A stretch of DNA of 7,076 bases from SZUA-430 sp044375275 (GCA_044375275.1 JBILMZ010000185.1:1-7076), one strand, 5' to 3'; counted from the stretch's first letter, positions 1-6,293 are shown. The notes: generated from the sequence alone by a model not told the origin. Numbers and translations: made by a program.

Positions 1-1
1 C

Positions 2-874
2 CTCAGCCAGACACCCGAACCCGACCGGTCAGCGGCGATTTCATTCCTGCAGAACCCGCCACGACGCGGAAGGATACAGCTGAAGAAGCTGCGGGAGATC
101 GTGGAGAACAAGATCGGCCCCGATCTCCTTGCCCTCTCGCACAGGTTCGTTGGTGACATGGCAGAAACGATGGCCCTGCTATGGCAACCAGGCAGCGTTC
201 CCAACAGGCCCGTTTCTCCATCCGGGTTTGCGGAGCGATTGGCGACAACAGGCCCGCTTGGTCTGACGGCAATGATCGAGGGAACCCTTGATTCCTGTGA
301 TCCGTCAGGCCGACTGGCCGCCATACGGATCCTGACAGCAGGCTTTCGCCGCCCCGTTGCGCCAGAAGTCCTCCATGCGGCGCTCGAGGCGTGTGGCCTC
401 CCTTCACCTGAAGCGATTTCTGCGCCGACACACGAGGCCTTGCAGCAGGACCTCTTCACGAGTACAGCACAGGACGACAACACCCCGGGCGTAACGGAAG
501 CTGTCCTCATGTACGTGGAAGGCACGCGCGGAAAGCAGGCAACATTGCTGTGCACTTTCGGGGTGTGGTCGGGAGATGGGATCGTTCCTGTCGCAAGAAT
601 TGAAGCTGGCACTTTCAGGGACCAGATCGCCGCATTTGCGAAGGAACACACATTGCGCCGGTTTGGCCCCTCCAGCGAGATCGAACATTCAGTAACGGCA
701 GCCCTTGTTGCCACGTTGGAGTTTGACGGAATCGAAGCATCGCGCAGGCACAAGGCAGGCGTGTCGCTGAAGTCACCTCGTCTCGCGGCGGTCAATTCAG
801 GCATCTCCGCGGCAGACGCAGCCAACATCGAAGAACTCACAAGCCGGTTGCCGACATCCCACGCCCGTGGTTAG
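2..874 (+). CDS. Ligase-like protein lacking the adenylation domain (cisplatin-type ATP-dependent DNA ligase relative), 5' partial
   Basis: The frame is open to the left edge, so the true start lies upstream. A GTG at 101 is an internal in-frame possibility only; residues below are counted from it. Residues 1-119, plus the translated stretch before them, resemble the N-terminal DNA-binding domain of the proteobacterial ligase family associated with cisplatin resistance (ALSHRFVGDMAETMALLW; then a GRLAAIRILTAGFR helix). Residues 131-250 resemble the C-terminal OB-fold of the same family (VTEAVLMY, TFGVW, ERFGP-like RRFGP, EFDGIEASRRHKAGV). In normal members about 200 residues lie between these parts, holding the KxDG lysine motif and motifs III-V. 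Here only a linker of about 11 residues (120-130) joins them, in frame. Motif VI, usually R-W-R-x-D-K after the PR pair, reads AAVNSG (229-234). The protein should therefore be unable to self-adenylate. It may be a DNA-binding remnant, a regulatory paralog or an early pseudogene. The family comparison is from memory, not a search. Confidence 0.75.
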   Translation, partial: LSQTPEPDRSAAISFLQNPPRRGRIQLKKLREIVENKIGPDLLALSHRFVGDMAETMALLWQPGSVPNRPVSPSGFAERLATTGPLGLTAMIEGTLDSCDPSGRLAAIRILTAGFRRPVAPEVLHAALEACGLPSPEAISAPTHEALQQDLFTSTAQDDNTPGVTEAVLMYVEGTRGKQATLLCTFGVWSGDGIVPVARIEAGTFRDQIAAFAKEHTLRRFGPSSEIEHSVTAALVATLEFDGIEASRRHKAGVSLKSPRLAAVNSGISAADAANIEELTSRLPTSHARG

Positions 875-901
875 TACTCGGCCGGGAACCGGATCGATAA
901 C

Positions 902-906
902 AGGAA
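902..906 (+). promoter_or_regulatory. Ribosome binding site of the SDR gene
   Basis: AGGAA lies 7 nt before the ATG at 914 and supports that start. The next in-frame ATG, at 920, would be too far from it (13 nt). The gap after the ligase-like gene is only 39 bp and shows no convincing terminator or promoter, so the SDR may be transcribed together with it. Confidence 0.6.
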
Positions 907-913
907 TTCCGAC

Positions 914-1813
914 ATGACTATGTTTCGTTCAGACCTGCTGAAGGGCAAGCGCATCCTCGTCACCGGCGGTGGCACGGGCCTGGGGCGCGAGATGGCAGAC
1001 GAGTATGCAAAGCTCGGCGCAACCGTCTACATTTGCGGCCGCCGCGGCAGTGTCGTTGAGGAAGCTGCAAAGGAACTCTCGAAAGCCAACAACGCGAAAG
1101 TCACCGCGCTTGAATGCGACATCAGGGTCGCCGATGCCGTCGACGACATGATGACCCGGATCTTCAACGAAGGTCCGCTGGACGGCCTCGTGAACAATGC
1201 CGCCGGCAACTTCATCAGCCGCACCAAGGACCTCTCGCCAAACGGGTTCAACGCAATCGCCAACATCGTGTTCCACGGCACGTTCTACGTGACGCTGGCG
1301 GCCGGCAAGCGCTGGATCGAACAAAAGCACAAGGCCAACGTGATCTCGATCCTCACGACCTGGGTCTGGAACGGTGGCCCTTTCACCGTGCCATCGGCGA
1401 TGTCAAAGGCCGGCATCAACATCATGACGAAATCACTGGCTGTGGAATGGGCGCCACACAACATTCGCCTGAATGCCATTGCACCCGGCCCCTTCCCGAC
1501 CAAGGGCGCTTGGGAACGCCTGAACCCGGGCAACCTCCGTTCGGACTCCATGGGCAGCGAGACGGATTCCACGGCCGGCACGCCGATGGGACGCGTCGGC
1601 CAGATGCACGAGTTGCGCAATATCGCGACCTTCCTGATGGCAGATGGCTGCGATTACCTCACCGGCGAAACCATCGCCATTGACGGCGGCGGTTTCCTCG
1701 GTGGCGGCGGAAACTTCTCGCAACTGTCAAAGCTTGGCGATTCGGAGTGGGAAGCAATCCGCAGCATGATCAAGTCGGCCAACGACAAGGATCGCACGAA
1801 GCGGACTGTATAG
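914..1813 (+). CDS. SDR family oxidoreductase, 2,4-dienoyl-CoA reductase-like
   Basis: This is a cytosolic short-chain dehydrogenase/reductase of 299 residues. The Rossmann motif TGGGTGLG is at residues 17-24, and GRR after the second strand (42-44) favours NADPH. NNAAGNF (94-100), PSAMSKAG (160-167), APGPFPTKGAW (190-200) and the C-terminal IDGGGFLGGGGNF match the 2,4-dienoyl-CoA reductase branch (DECR1/FadH-independent type), which reduces polyunsaturated enoyl-CoA during beta-oxidation. Compared with human DECR1, Asn148 corresponds to N99, Ser210 to S161 and Lys214 to K165. The catalytic Tyr199 position is Trp150 (TTWVW, codon 1361-1363), and the usual SDR-tetrad Asn position is H121. His there may be common in bacterial members, but Trp for Tyr is notable. 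Substrate is uncertain: an enoyl-CoA is likely from the family, but a different reaction is possible given W150. Confidence 0.85.
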   Translation: MTMFRSDLLKGKRILVTGGGTGLGREMADEYAKLGATVYICGRRGSVVEEAAKELSKANNAKVTALECDIRVADAVDDMMTRIFNEGPLDGLVNNAAGNFISRTKDLSPNGFNAIANIVFHGTFYVTLAAGKRWIEQKHKANVISILTTWVWNGGPFTVPSAMSKAGINIMTKSLAVEWAPHNIRLNAIAPGPFPTKGAWERLNPGNLRSDSMGSETDSTAGTPMGRVGQMHELRNIATFLMADGCDYLTGETIAIDGGGFLGGGGNFSQLSKLGDSEWEAIRSMIKSANDKDRTKRTV

Positions 1814-1820
1814 CGTCCGC
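1801..1820 (+). terminator. GC-rich hairpin across the SDR stop codon, possible terminator
   Basis: GCGGAC (1801-1806) and GTCCGC (1815-1820) form a perfect 6-bp stem with an 8-nt loop that contains the SDR stop codon TAG. A second perfect inverted repeat follows: CTTGAT (1829-1834), CC, ATCAAG (1837-1842). It overlaps the stop of the convergent MDR gene. Neither is followed by a clear T-tract, so intrinsic termination is only a possibility. The location between two convergent genes 24 bp apart fits a bidirectional transcription barrier. Confidence 0.35.
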
Positions 1821-1837
1821 CAGCACGTCTTGATCCA

Positions 1838-2812
1838 TCAAGGCTGCACGACGACCTTTCCGATGACCCGGCGTTCTTCCAGGAGGCGCATCGCGTCACG
1901 GGTCCGCTCAAGCGGAAACGTGGCGCAGACATGCGGCCTGATCCGGCCGGAAGACGCCAGCCCTGCAATCGCACGCAGGTTTTCCGCGCCGCGCTCCGGG
2001 AACCTGCGTCCGTACTCACCCGCACGCACGCCCACCACCGAGAACCCCTTGATCAGCGGCATGTTCACGTTGATCGAGGGAATGCGACCACTCGTGAACC
2101 CGATGACAAGCAGGCGACCGTCAAAGGCGATGCAGCGCACGCTCTCGTCAAAGACATCACCGCCCACAGGATCAAAAACGACATCCGCGCCATTGCCCTG
2201 CGTCAGTTGCTTGACCTCTTCGCGAAATCCCTGCGGCGCAAGCACGTGATCCGCACCATAGGACTTCAGAAAGGCCCGCTTCTCTTCCGTTGACGCGGTC
2301 GCGATGACACGAGCGCCGAGCACCTTTCCCAAGTCAACCGCCGCAAGCCCGACGCCGCCCGCAGCCCCGTGTACGAGAAGCGTTTCACCTGGCTGCAGGT
2401 TCCCCCGCCGCACAAGCGCGACATAGGCCGTCAAATATGCAGCTGGATAGGCAGCGCCCTGCTCGTATGAAAATCCGCGCGGGAGCGGCCGCAATGTCGA
2501 AACGGGAACGACGATCTCTTCAGCGAAGCAGCCATGACGCGCCCCAACAACGACCTTGTCGCCGACGCTGAAACCCGAGACCCCGCTGCCGCACTCCACG
2601 ATGTCGCCCGCGCCTTCCATACCCGGCGTGAAGGGCAGCTCCGGTTTGTACTGGTACTTTCCCTGGATCATCAGGATGTCAGGAAAGTTCACGCTCGCCG
2701 CGCGCAACCGGACCCGCACACTGCCGGCGACAAGAGGAACCGCTTCAAGCGTCTCGAGCTGCATGCTGCTGAGATCATCAGACAGCACACGGACAAGCTG
2801 AGCGCGGATCAT
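1838..2812 (-). CDS. NADPH:quinone oxidoreductase-like zinc-independent MDR protein
   Basis: A 324-residue medium-chain dehydrogenase/reductase, close to the usual length of the quinone oxidoreductase (QOR) branch. The N-terminal GroES-like domain (about 1-120) has RAASVNFPDILMIQGKYQ and PGMEGAGDIVECGSGV. The Rossmann domain carries HGAAGGVGLAAVDLGK (148-163) and ATASTEEKRAF (171-181), where Ser174 and Lys178 are placed to bind the NADPH phosphate. No Cys/His zinc ligands of alcohol dehydrogenases are seen, so it should be a zinc-free enzyme that reduces quinones, enones or enoyl-CoA-like substrates. Its ATG overlaps the stop of the upstream esterase gene by ATGA, so the two are translationally coupled. 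GAGG about 11 nt upstream, inside the esterase gene, may serve as ribosome binding site. Family assignment is firm; substrate is not known. Confidence 0.9.
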   Translation of the reverse strand: MIRAQLVRVLSDDLSSMQLETLEAVPLVAGSVRVRLRAASVNFPDILMIQGKYQYKPELPFTPGMEGAGDIVECGSGVSGFSVGDKVVVGARHGCFAEEIVVPVSTLRPLPRGFSYEQGAAYPAAYLTAYVALVRRGNLQPGETLLVHGAAGGVGLAAVDLGKVLGARVIATASTEEKRAFLKSYGADHVLAPQGFREEVKQLTQGNGADVVFDPVGGDVFDESVRCIAFDGRLLVIGFTSGRIPSINVNMPLIKGFSVVGVRAGEYGRRFPERGAENLRAIAGLASSGRIRPHVCATFPLERTRDAMRLLEERRVIGKVVVQP

Positions 2813-3834
2813 CCGATGGCGCGCCTCAGGTCCGCAATGATCTCGTATATGGCAGACCGCGCTGCAGGCACCGTCCCTCCCATCGCGGTGAAGGCATGGC
2901 TGAGGCTTTCATAGCACCGGTACAGGACTGGCACGCCGGCAACCTTCAGCGCCTCGGCATAGTCCCTGCCCTGGTCAACGAGAGGATCAAAACCCGCCGT
3001 ATAGATGAGTGCAGGCGGCAGGCCAGACAGGTCTTTGTTGAGCCCCGGCGACGCACGCAAGTCCTGCGCGTCCTTCTCTGCATCAGTGAAATACAGGTCA
3101 CGGAAGTAGTTCATGATCGGCGTTGTCAGCGGATACACGTCGCCGAATGCCGTCATCGACGCCGTCTGCGATTGCCAGTCGACCGCAGGATAAATCAGTA
3201 ACTGCAGCACCGGCGGACGCTCGCCAAGCCGCTTCATCTCCTGGGCAATCACGGCAGAGAGATATCCGCCCGCCGAATCTCCACCAACCGCAACAATGTT
3301 CGGATTGCCGCCAAGGGACTTTGCATTGTCCCGCACCCATCTGAAGGCAGCCAGCGCATCATCCACCGCCGCAGGAAACTTGTGCTCGGGCGCAAGGCGA
3401 TAATCAACGGACACAACAAGGCAGCCCGACCGCAACGCAATCTGGGAACAGAAGCTGTGACAGGTCTCAAGGTCCCCGATCACGCAGCCACCCATGTGGA
3501 AGTACACCAGCGTCGGCACAAGACGATTGGGCAGGCGCGGCGAATAGGTACGGGCGCGGATGCTTCGCTGCGGTGACACGGGAAGTTCCGTATCCGCAAT
3601 GTCCACATCGTGGGATGCTGGAGCGTCAAGCATCGCAAGTCCATGGGCCGCAGCGAGCCGGGCCTGCACAGGCTCCAGGGTCTCCATGGAAGGCTGCTTC
3701 TTGCCCATGGCGCTGAGAAACTGGAGACGTGGATCAAGCACGCGCCCCTCGATCTTCAATGGCTTGCCGCCGGACATGGCAACGAGCCATCGTCCGGGCA
3801 GGCTCAGGATCAGGCGAACAAGCAGCTTCCTCAT
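2809..3834 (-). CDS. Alpha/beta hydrolase, hormone-sensitive-lipase family esterase
   Basis: A 341-residue serine hydrolase of the bacterial HSL family (family IV esterases such as NlhH/LipN), normally 300-350 residues. The nucleophile motif GDSAGG is at 185-190 with Ser187. The acid is probably Asp283 (AGFDPLVD), and the His is His313 (LSHAF). YRLAPEHKFPAAVDDA (145-160) is typical of the family. The oxyanion-hole motif, usually HGGG, reads HMGG (113-116, FHMGGCVIGD), a variant that keeps the two glycines after Met. No signal peptide is evident (MRKLLVRLILSLPGRWL is amphipathic or membrane-touching rather than a clear cleavable signal), so it probably acts inside the cell or at the inner membrane. 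It is the first gene of a coupled pair with the MDR gene (ATGA overlap). It probably hydrolyses short or medium acyl esters. Next to an FMO it could hydrolyse an ester made by Baeyer-Villiger oxidation, which is inference. Confidence 0.9.
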   Translation of the reverse strand: MRKLLVRLILSLPGRWLVAMSGGKPLKIEGRVLDPRLQFLSAMGKKQPSMETLEPVQARLAAAHGLAMLDAPASHDVDIADTELPVSPQRSIRARTYSPRLPNRLVPTLVYFHMGGCVIGDLETCHSFCSQIALRSGCLVVSVDYRLAPEHKFPAAVDDALAAFRWVRDNAKSLGGNPNIVAVGGDSAGGYLSAVIAQEMKRLGERPPVLQLLIYPAVDWQSQTASMTAFGDVYPLTTPIMNYFRDLYFTDAEKDAQDLRASPGLNKDLSGLPPALIYTAGFDPLVDQGRDYAEALKVAGVPVLYRCYESLSHAFTAMGGTVPAARSAIYEIIADLRRAIG

Positions 3835-3840
3835 GGCTTC

Positions 3841-3868
3841 AAAATGCGGCTGACAGCCCTTCTGTCAA
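3841..3868 (-). promoter_or_regulatory. Possible promoter of the esterase-MDR operon
   Basis: On the minus strand TTGACA (3868 to 3863) is followed after 16 nt by CATTTT (3846 to 3841), a weak -10 element with three matches to TATAAT. Transcription would begin close to the ATG at 3834, giving a leaderless or nearly leaderless message. This agrees with the absence of a strong Shine-Dalgarno before that ATG. The -10 match is poor, so this is tentative. Confidence 0.25.
3851..3867. promoter_or_regulatory. Perfect palindrome in the divergent promoter region, candidate operator
   Basis: TGACAG, a 5-nt spacer (CCCTT) and CTGTCA form a perfect inverted repeat in the middle of the 85-bp gap between the esterase (-) and amidohydrolase (+) genes. 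Size and symmetry fit a dimeric repressor. The TetR protein encoded at 5658-6293 is the only regulator in view and an obvious candidate, but that link is inferred. The right arm overlaps TTGACA (3868 to 3863 on the minus strand), a perfect -35 hexamer for the esterase operon. Confidence 0.4.
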
Positions 3869-3904
3869 GGCCAAACCGTGTTAACCTGTTCGCGTGGATG
3901 ACTT

Positions 3905-3909
3905 CAGGA
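3905..3909 (+). promoter_or_regulatory. Ribosome binding site of the amidohydrolase gene
   Basis: AGGAA lies 10 nt before the ATG at 3920 and supports that start. I could not identify a convincing promoter for this gene in the divergent gap. Confidence 0.5.
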
Positions 3910-3919
3910 ACACGCTCGG

Positions 3920-5641
3920 ATGACGGCACGCTACGATCTCGTGATACGCAACGGCAATGTGATCGACGGATCAGGGCAGGCTTCTCGCCAGGCCGACGTC
4001 GTGGTCAACGACGGCAGGATCGTCGCGGTCGGCTCTGTCCCCGGGTCAGGCCGCGAGGAGATCGACGCCACGGACAGGATCGTCACGCCGGGCTTTGTTG
4101 ACATTCACACCCACTATGACGGTCAGGCCACGTGGGACCAGCGGCTGACACCATCCGCCTGGCACGGCGTCACGACGGCCGTGATGGGAAACTGCGGTGT
4201 CGGCTTCGCGCCCTGCAGGCGTCAGGATCACGACAAGCTGATCCGGCTCATGGAAGGCGTGGAAGACATTCCGCACGCAGTCCTGACAGAAGGCCTGAAA
4301 TGGGACTGGGAGACATTTCCCCAATACCTTGAGGCCCTGGAAAGGCTTCCGCACGACATAGACTTTGCAACCCAGCTGCCGCACGGTGCGTTGAGGGTCT
4401 ATGTGATGGGTGATCGTGGCGCACGCCGCGAAGAGGCAACGCCGGCCGACATCGAAGCCATGGCAAGAATTGCCGAGGAGGCTGTCAGGGCCGGAGCGTT
4501 GGGCTTCTCGACATCCCGCACATTGAACCACCGCACAAGTGACGGCGACCTCACGCCCACGCACTCGGCAGCAGCCGACGAACTGGCGGGCATCGCGCAG
4601 GGATTGAAGGCTGCAGGCAGCGGCGTGCTGCAGGTCATCACGGACTTCGTGGATGCACCCATCGAACGCGCAATGCTCAAGCGGCTCGTCGTGGAAAGCG
4701 GACGCCCCCTCTCCTTTTCGCTCGCACAGTCCGATCGCGCACCCGATGCCTGGCGCGGTCTGCTCGCGTTTCTCGACGAATGCGCCGCAGATAGACTGGC
4801 GGTAAAGGGGCAGGTCTGCGGTCGCCCCGTCGGCCTGCTTCTCGGCCTGTCACTCACGCTGAACCCGTTCTCTGCGCATCCCGCCTATAAGGAAATCGAA
4901 CACTTTCCGTTCGACCAGCGCCTTGCAATCATGCGAACACCGGAGATGAAAGCGAGACTGCTGTCCGATACACCGTCGACGGACAACCCCTTCGTCAGGG
5001 CCGTATTGCGCAACTTCTCGAAGATGTTTCCTCTCTCCGATCCTCCCGACTATGAGCCGACGCCAGACCAGAGCCTCGGCGCACAGGCCACCCGCCTCAA
5101 CCGACGCCCCGAGGAACTGGCATATGACTGGTTGCTGCAGGACAACGGACGCGCGCTCATCCTGTTCCCGTTCCTGAACTACGCCAGCGACAGCCTCGCG
5201 CCGTCCTTCGAAATGATGCGCCATCCGCACACGGTGCTGGGCCTCGGAGACGGAGGCGCGCATGTCGGCATGATCTGCGACGGCAGCTTTCCGACCTCGA
5301 TGCTCACGCACTGGACGCGCGACAGGACCCGCGGCGGCCGACTGCCGCTGGAATGGGTCATCCGCGCGCAGACCCACGCCACGGCGTCAGCCGTCGGCCT
5401 CCTCGATCGCGGATTGCTCCAACCAGGCTTCAAGGCCGACATCAATGTCATCGACTACGCAAGGCTGACATTGCAGCGCCCGTCAGTGGCCTATGACCTT
5501 CCCGCAGGAGGCCGCCGCCTCGTGCAGCACGCACAGGGCTACGATGCAACAATCGTATCCGGCGCCGTGACATACAGGCATGGACAGGCGACCAAAGCCC
5601 TCCCCGGCAAACTGCTGCGGGGCGCGCGGCAAGCGCCCTAG
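3920..5641 (+). CDS. Class-3 amidohydrolase (N-acyl-D-amino-acid deacylase-like)
   Basis: A 573-residue metal-dependent hydrolase of the amidohydrolase-3 / D-aminoacylase group. The N-terminal part of the composite beta-sandwich is about 1-56 (YDLVIRNGNVIDGSG). The TIM barrel then starts with GFVDIHTHYDGQ, whose His63 and His65 are metal ligands. NCGVGFAP holds Cys92, equal to the bridging Cys of D-aminoacylase. GLGDGGAHVG holds the catalytic Asp444 and His448. The C-terminus closes the sandwich (GFKADINVIDYARL; VSGAVTYRHGQ). Where classical D-aminoacylases carry two further metal His residues (in THMR- and SHHK-like segments), this protein has QVITDF (238-243) and SLAQSD (267-272). It therefore belongs to the larger, poorly characterised subfamily often seen in catabolic clusters, and true D-amino-acid deacylation should not be assumed. 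It is divergent from the esterase operon and convergent with tetR. Its stop TAG (5639-5641) lies in the first copy of a tandem repeat. Confidence 0.88.
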   Translation: MTARYDLVIRNGNVIDGSGQASRQADVVVNDGRIVAVGSVPGSGREEIDATDRIVTPGFVDIHTHYDGQATWDQRLTPSAWHGVTTAVMGNCGVGFAPCRRQDHDKLIRLMEGVEDIPHAVLTEGLKWDWETFPQYLEALERLPHDIDFATQLPHGALRVYVMGDRGARREEATPADIEAMARIAEEAVRAGALGFSTSRTLNHRTSDGDLTPTHSAAADELAGIAQGLKAAGSGVLQVITDFVDAPIERAMLKRLVVESGRPLSFSLAQSDRAPDAWRGLLAFLDECAADRLAVKGQVCGRPVGLLLGLSLTLNPFSAHPAYKEIEHFPFDQRLAIMRTPEMKARLLSDTPSTDNPFVRAVLRNFSKMFPLSDPPDYEPTPDQSLGAQATRLNRRPEELAYDWLLQDNGRALILFPFLNYASDSLAPSFEMMRHPHTVLGLGDGGAHVGMICDGSFPTSMLTHWTRDRTRGGRLPLEWVIRAQTHATASAVGLLDRGLLQPGFKADINVIDYARLTLQRPSVAYDLPAGGRRLVQHAQGYDATIVSGAVTYRHGQATKALPGKLLRGARQAP

Positions 5642-5675
5642 CGTTCGGTCCTGGGCCCTAGCGTTCTGTCCTGGG
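5636..5675. repeat. 20-bp tandem duplication at the convergent gene ends
   Basis: ccctagcgttcggtcctggg (5636-5655) is followed directly by ccctagcgttctgtcctggg (5656-5675), with one mismatch (g at 5647, t at 5667). The unit contains CTAG, a stop codon on both strands. The first copy ends the amidohydrolase gene (TAG, 5639-5641) and the second ends the TetR gene (CTA, 5658-5660). A single-copy ancestor would have had the two genes overlapping at CTAG. No rho-independent terminator with a T-run is visible here. Confidence 0.9.
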
Positions 5676-6293
5676 GTAGCGCCGCGGCAGCGCCTGGACA
5701 CCACCGAGGAAAAGCGCCGTCGCGAACTGCGCGGCATCGGCGACCGTCAAGTCTTCGCGCTTGACCAGTTGACCGGCAACTTCGAAGGCAACACCGACCA
5801 TCGCTGCCATGAGCAGGTCGGGATCGGTCTCCGGCATGACGCCATTGCGAATGGCGATTTCAAGGTCCACGCGCAACTCGTCAAAGCCGGCGAGAACCTC
5901 CGGCGTATCAATGCGCACATGCTGGAGGTCCTGGTTGTCCCGCATCGTGGCGAAGGTGACCTGATCCGCCTTGACGAAGTCGAAGAATGCGCGGAACGAA
6001 CCCGATATGAATTCCTCGAAGTTTCGCGCACGGATGCGTTCGGCCCGCAGCCGCGGCCTGACACGCAGCGCTGTTTCATCCCTTAGCGCCTGGAACACTT
6101 CTTCCTTGGACTTGAAGTAGTTGTAGAAAGTGCCTGACGCGAGCTTGGTCTCCCGGATGATATCGCGCACGGTCGTGGCGCCATAACCCAGTTCTGCAAA
6201 CACACGACGCGCAGCATCGATGATGGCCTGCCGGTTCGACGCCTTGGTCTCTTCGCGCTTGCCGCGCAGCTTGTGATCGGGATCTGCACTCAT
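5658..6293 (-). CDS. TetR/AcrR family transcriptional regulator
   Basis: A 211-residue dimeric DNA-binding repressor, the usual TetR length. After a charged N-terminal tail the helix-turn-helix domain covers about 20-66: RQAIIDAARRVFAELGYGAT, then TTVRDIIRETKLASGTFYNYF (recognition helix about 51-60), then KSKEEVFQAL. The remainder is the helical ligand-binding and dimer domain, too divergent to predict a ligand. An acyl-CoA, a lipid-like compound or the cluster's substrate would be typical. Its ATG overlaps the stop of the upstream FMO gene (ATGA), so it is the distal, translationally coupled gene of that operon and has no promoter directly before it. AAGG lies somewhat far upstream, so coupling may be needed for translation. 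It probably controls its own operon and perhaps the divergent esterase/amidohydrolase genes through the palindrome at 3851-3867. The last residues (RYPRTER) are encoded by the second copy of the tandem repeat. Confidence 0.92.
   Translation of the reverse strand: MSADPDHKLRGKREETKASNRQAIIDAARRVFAELGYGATTVRDIIRETKLASGTFYNYFKSKEEVFQALRDETALRVRPRLRAERIRARNFEEFISGSFRAFFDFVKADQVTFATMRDNQDLQHVRIDTPEVLAGFDELRVDLEIAIRNGVMPETDPDLLMAAMVGVAFEVAGQLVKREDLTVADAAQFATALFLGGVQALPRRYPRTER

Noticed and set aside
3..431. Long open frame on the minus strand opposite the ligase-like gene
   Set aside because: Low-complexity Arg/Ser/Pro-rich translation with no recognisable motifs; it mirrors the GC-rich codon pattern of the + strand gene, which matches a known family.
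458..490. Frameshift or stop codon as an explanation for the missing ligase adenylation domain
   Set aside because: There is no extra sequence between the two domains in any frame; they are joined in frame by a short linker, so it is an absence, not a frameshift.
859..893. CCACG-CC-CGTGG and the CCGG/CCGG palindromes after the ligase-like gene as a terminator
   Set aside because: The loop of the first is only 2 nt, the second is a short GC-rich chance repeat, and neither has a T-tract.
3850..3886. CTGACA (3850-3855) with a downstream -10 as a promoter for the amidohydrolase
   Set aside because: No -10-like hexamer occurs at 15-19 nt spacing; TTAACC is 25 nt away.
5651..5656. GGGCCC at the convergent junction as a terminator stem
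   Set aside because: It is created where the two tandem repeat copies meet, has no loop and no T-run.
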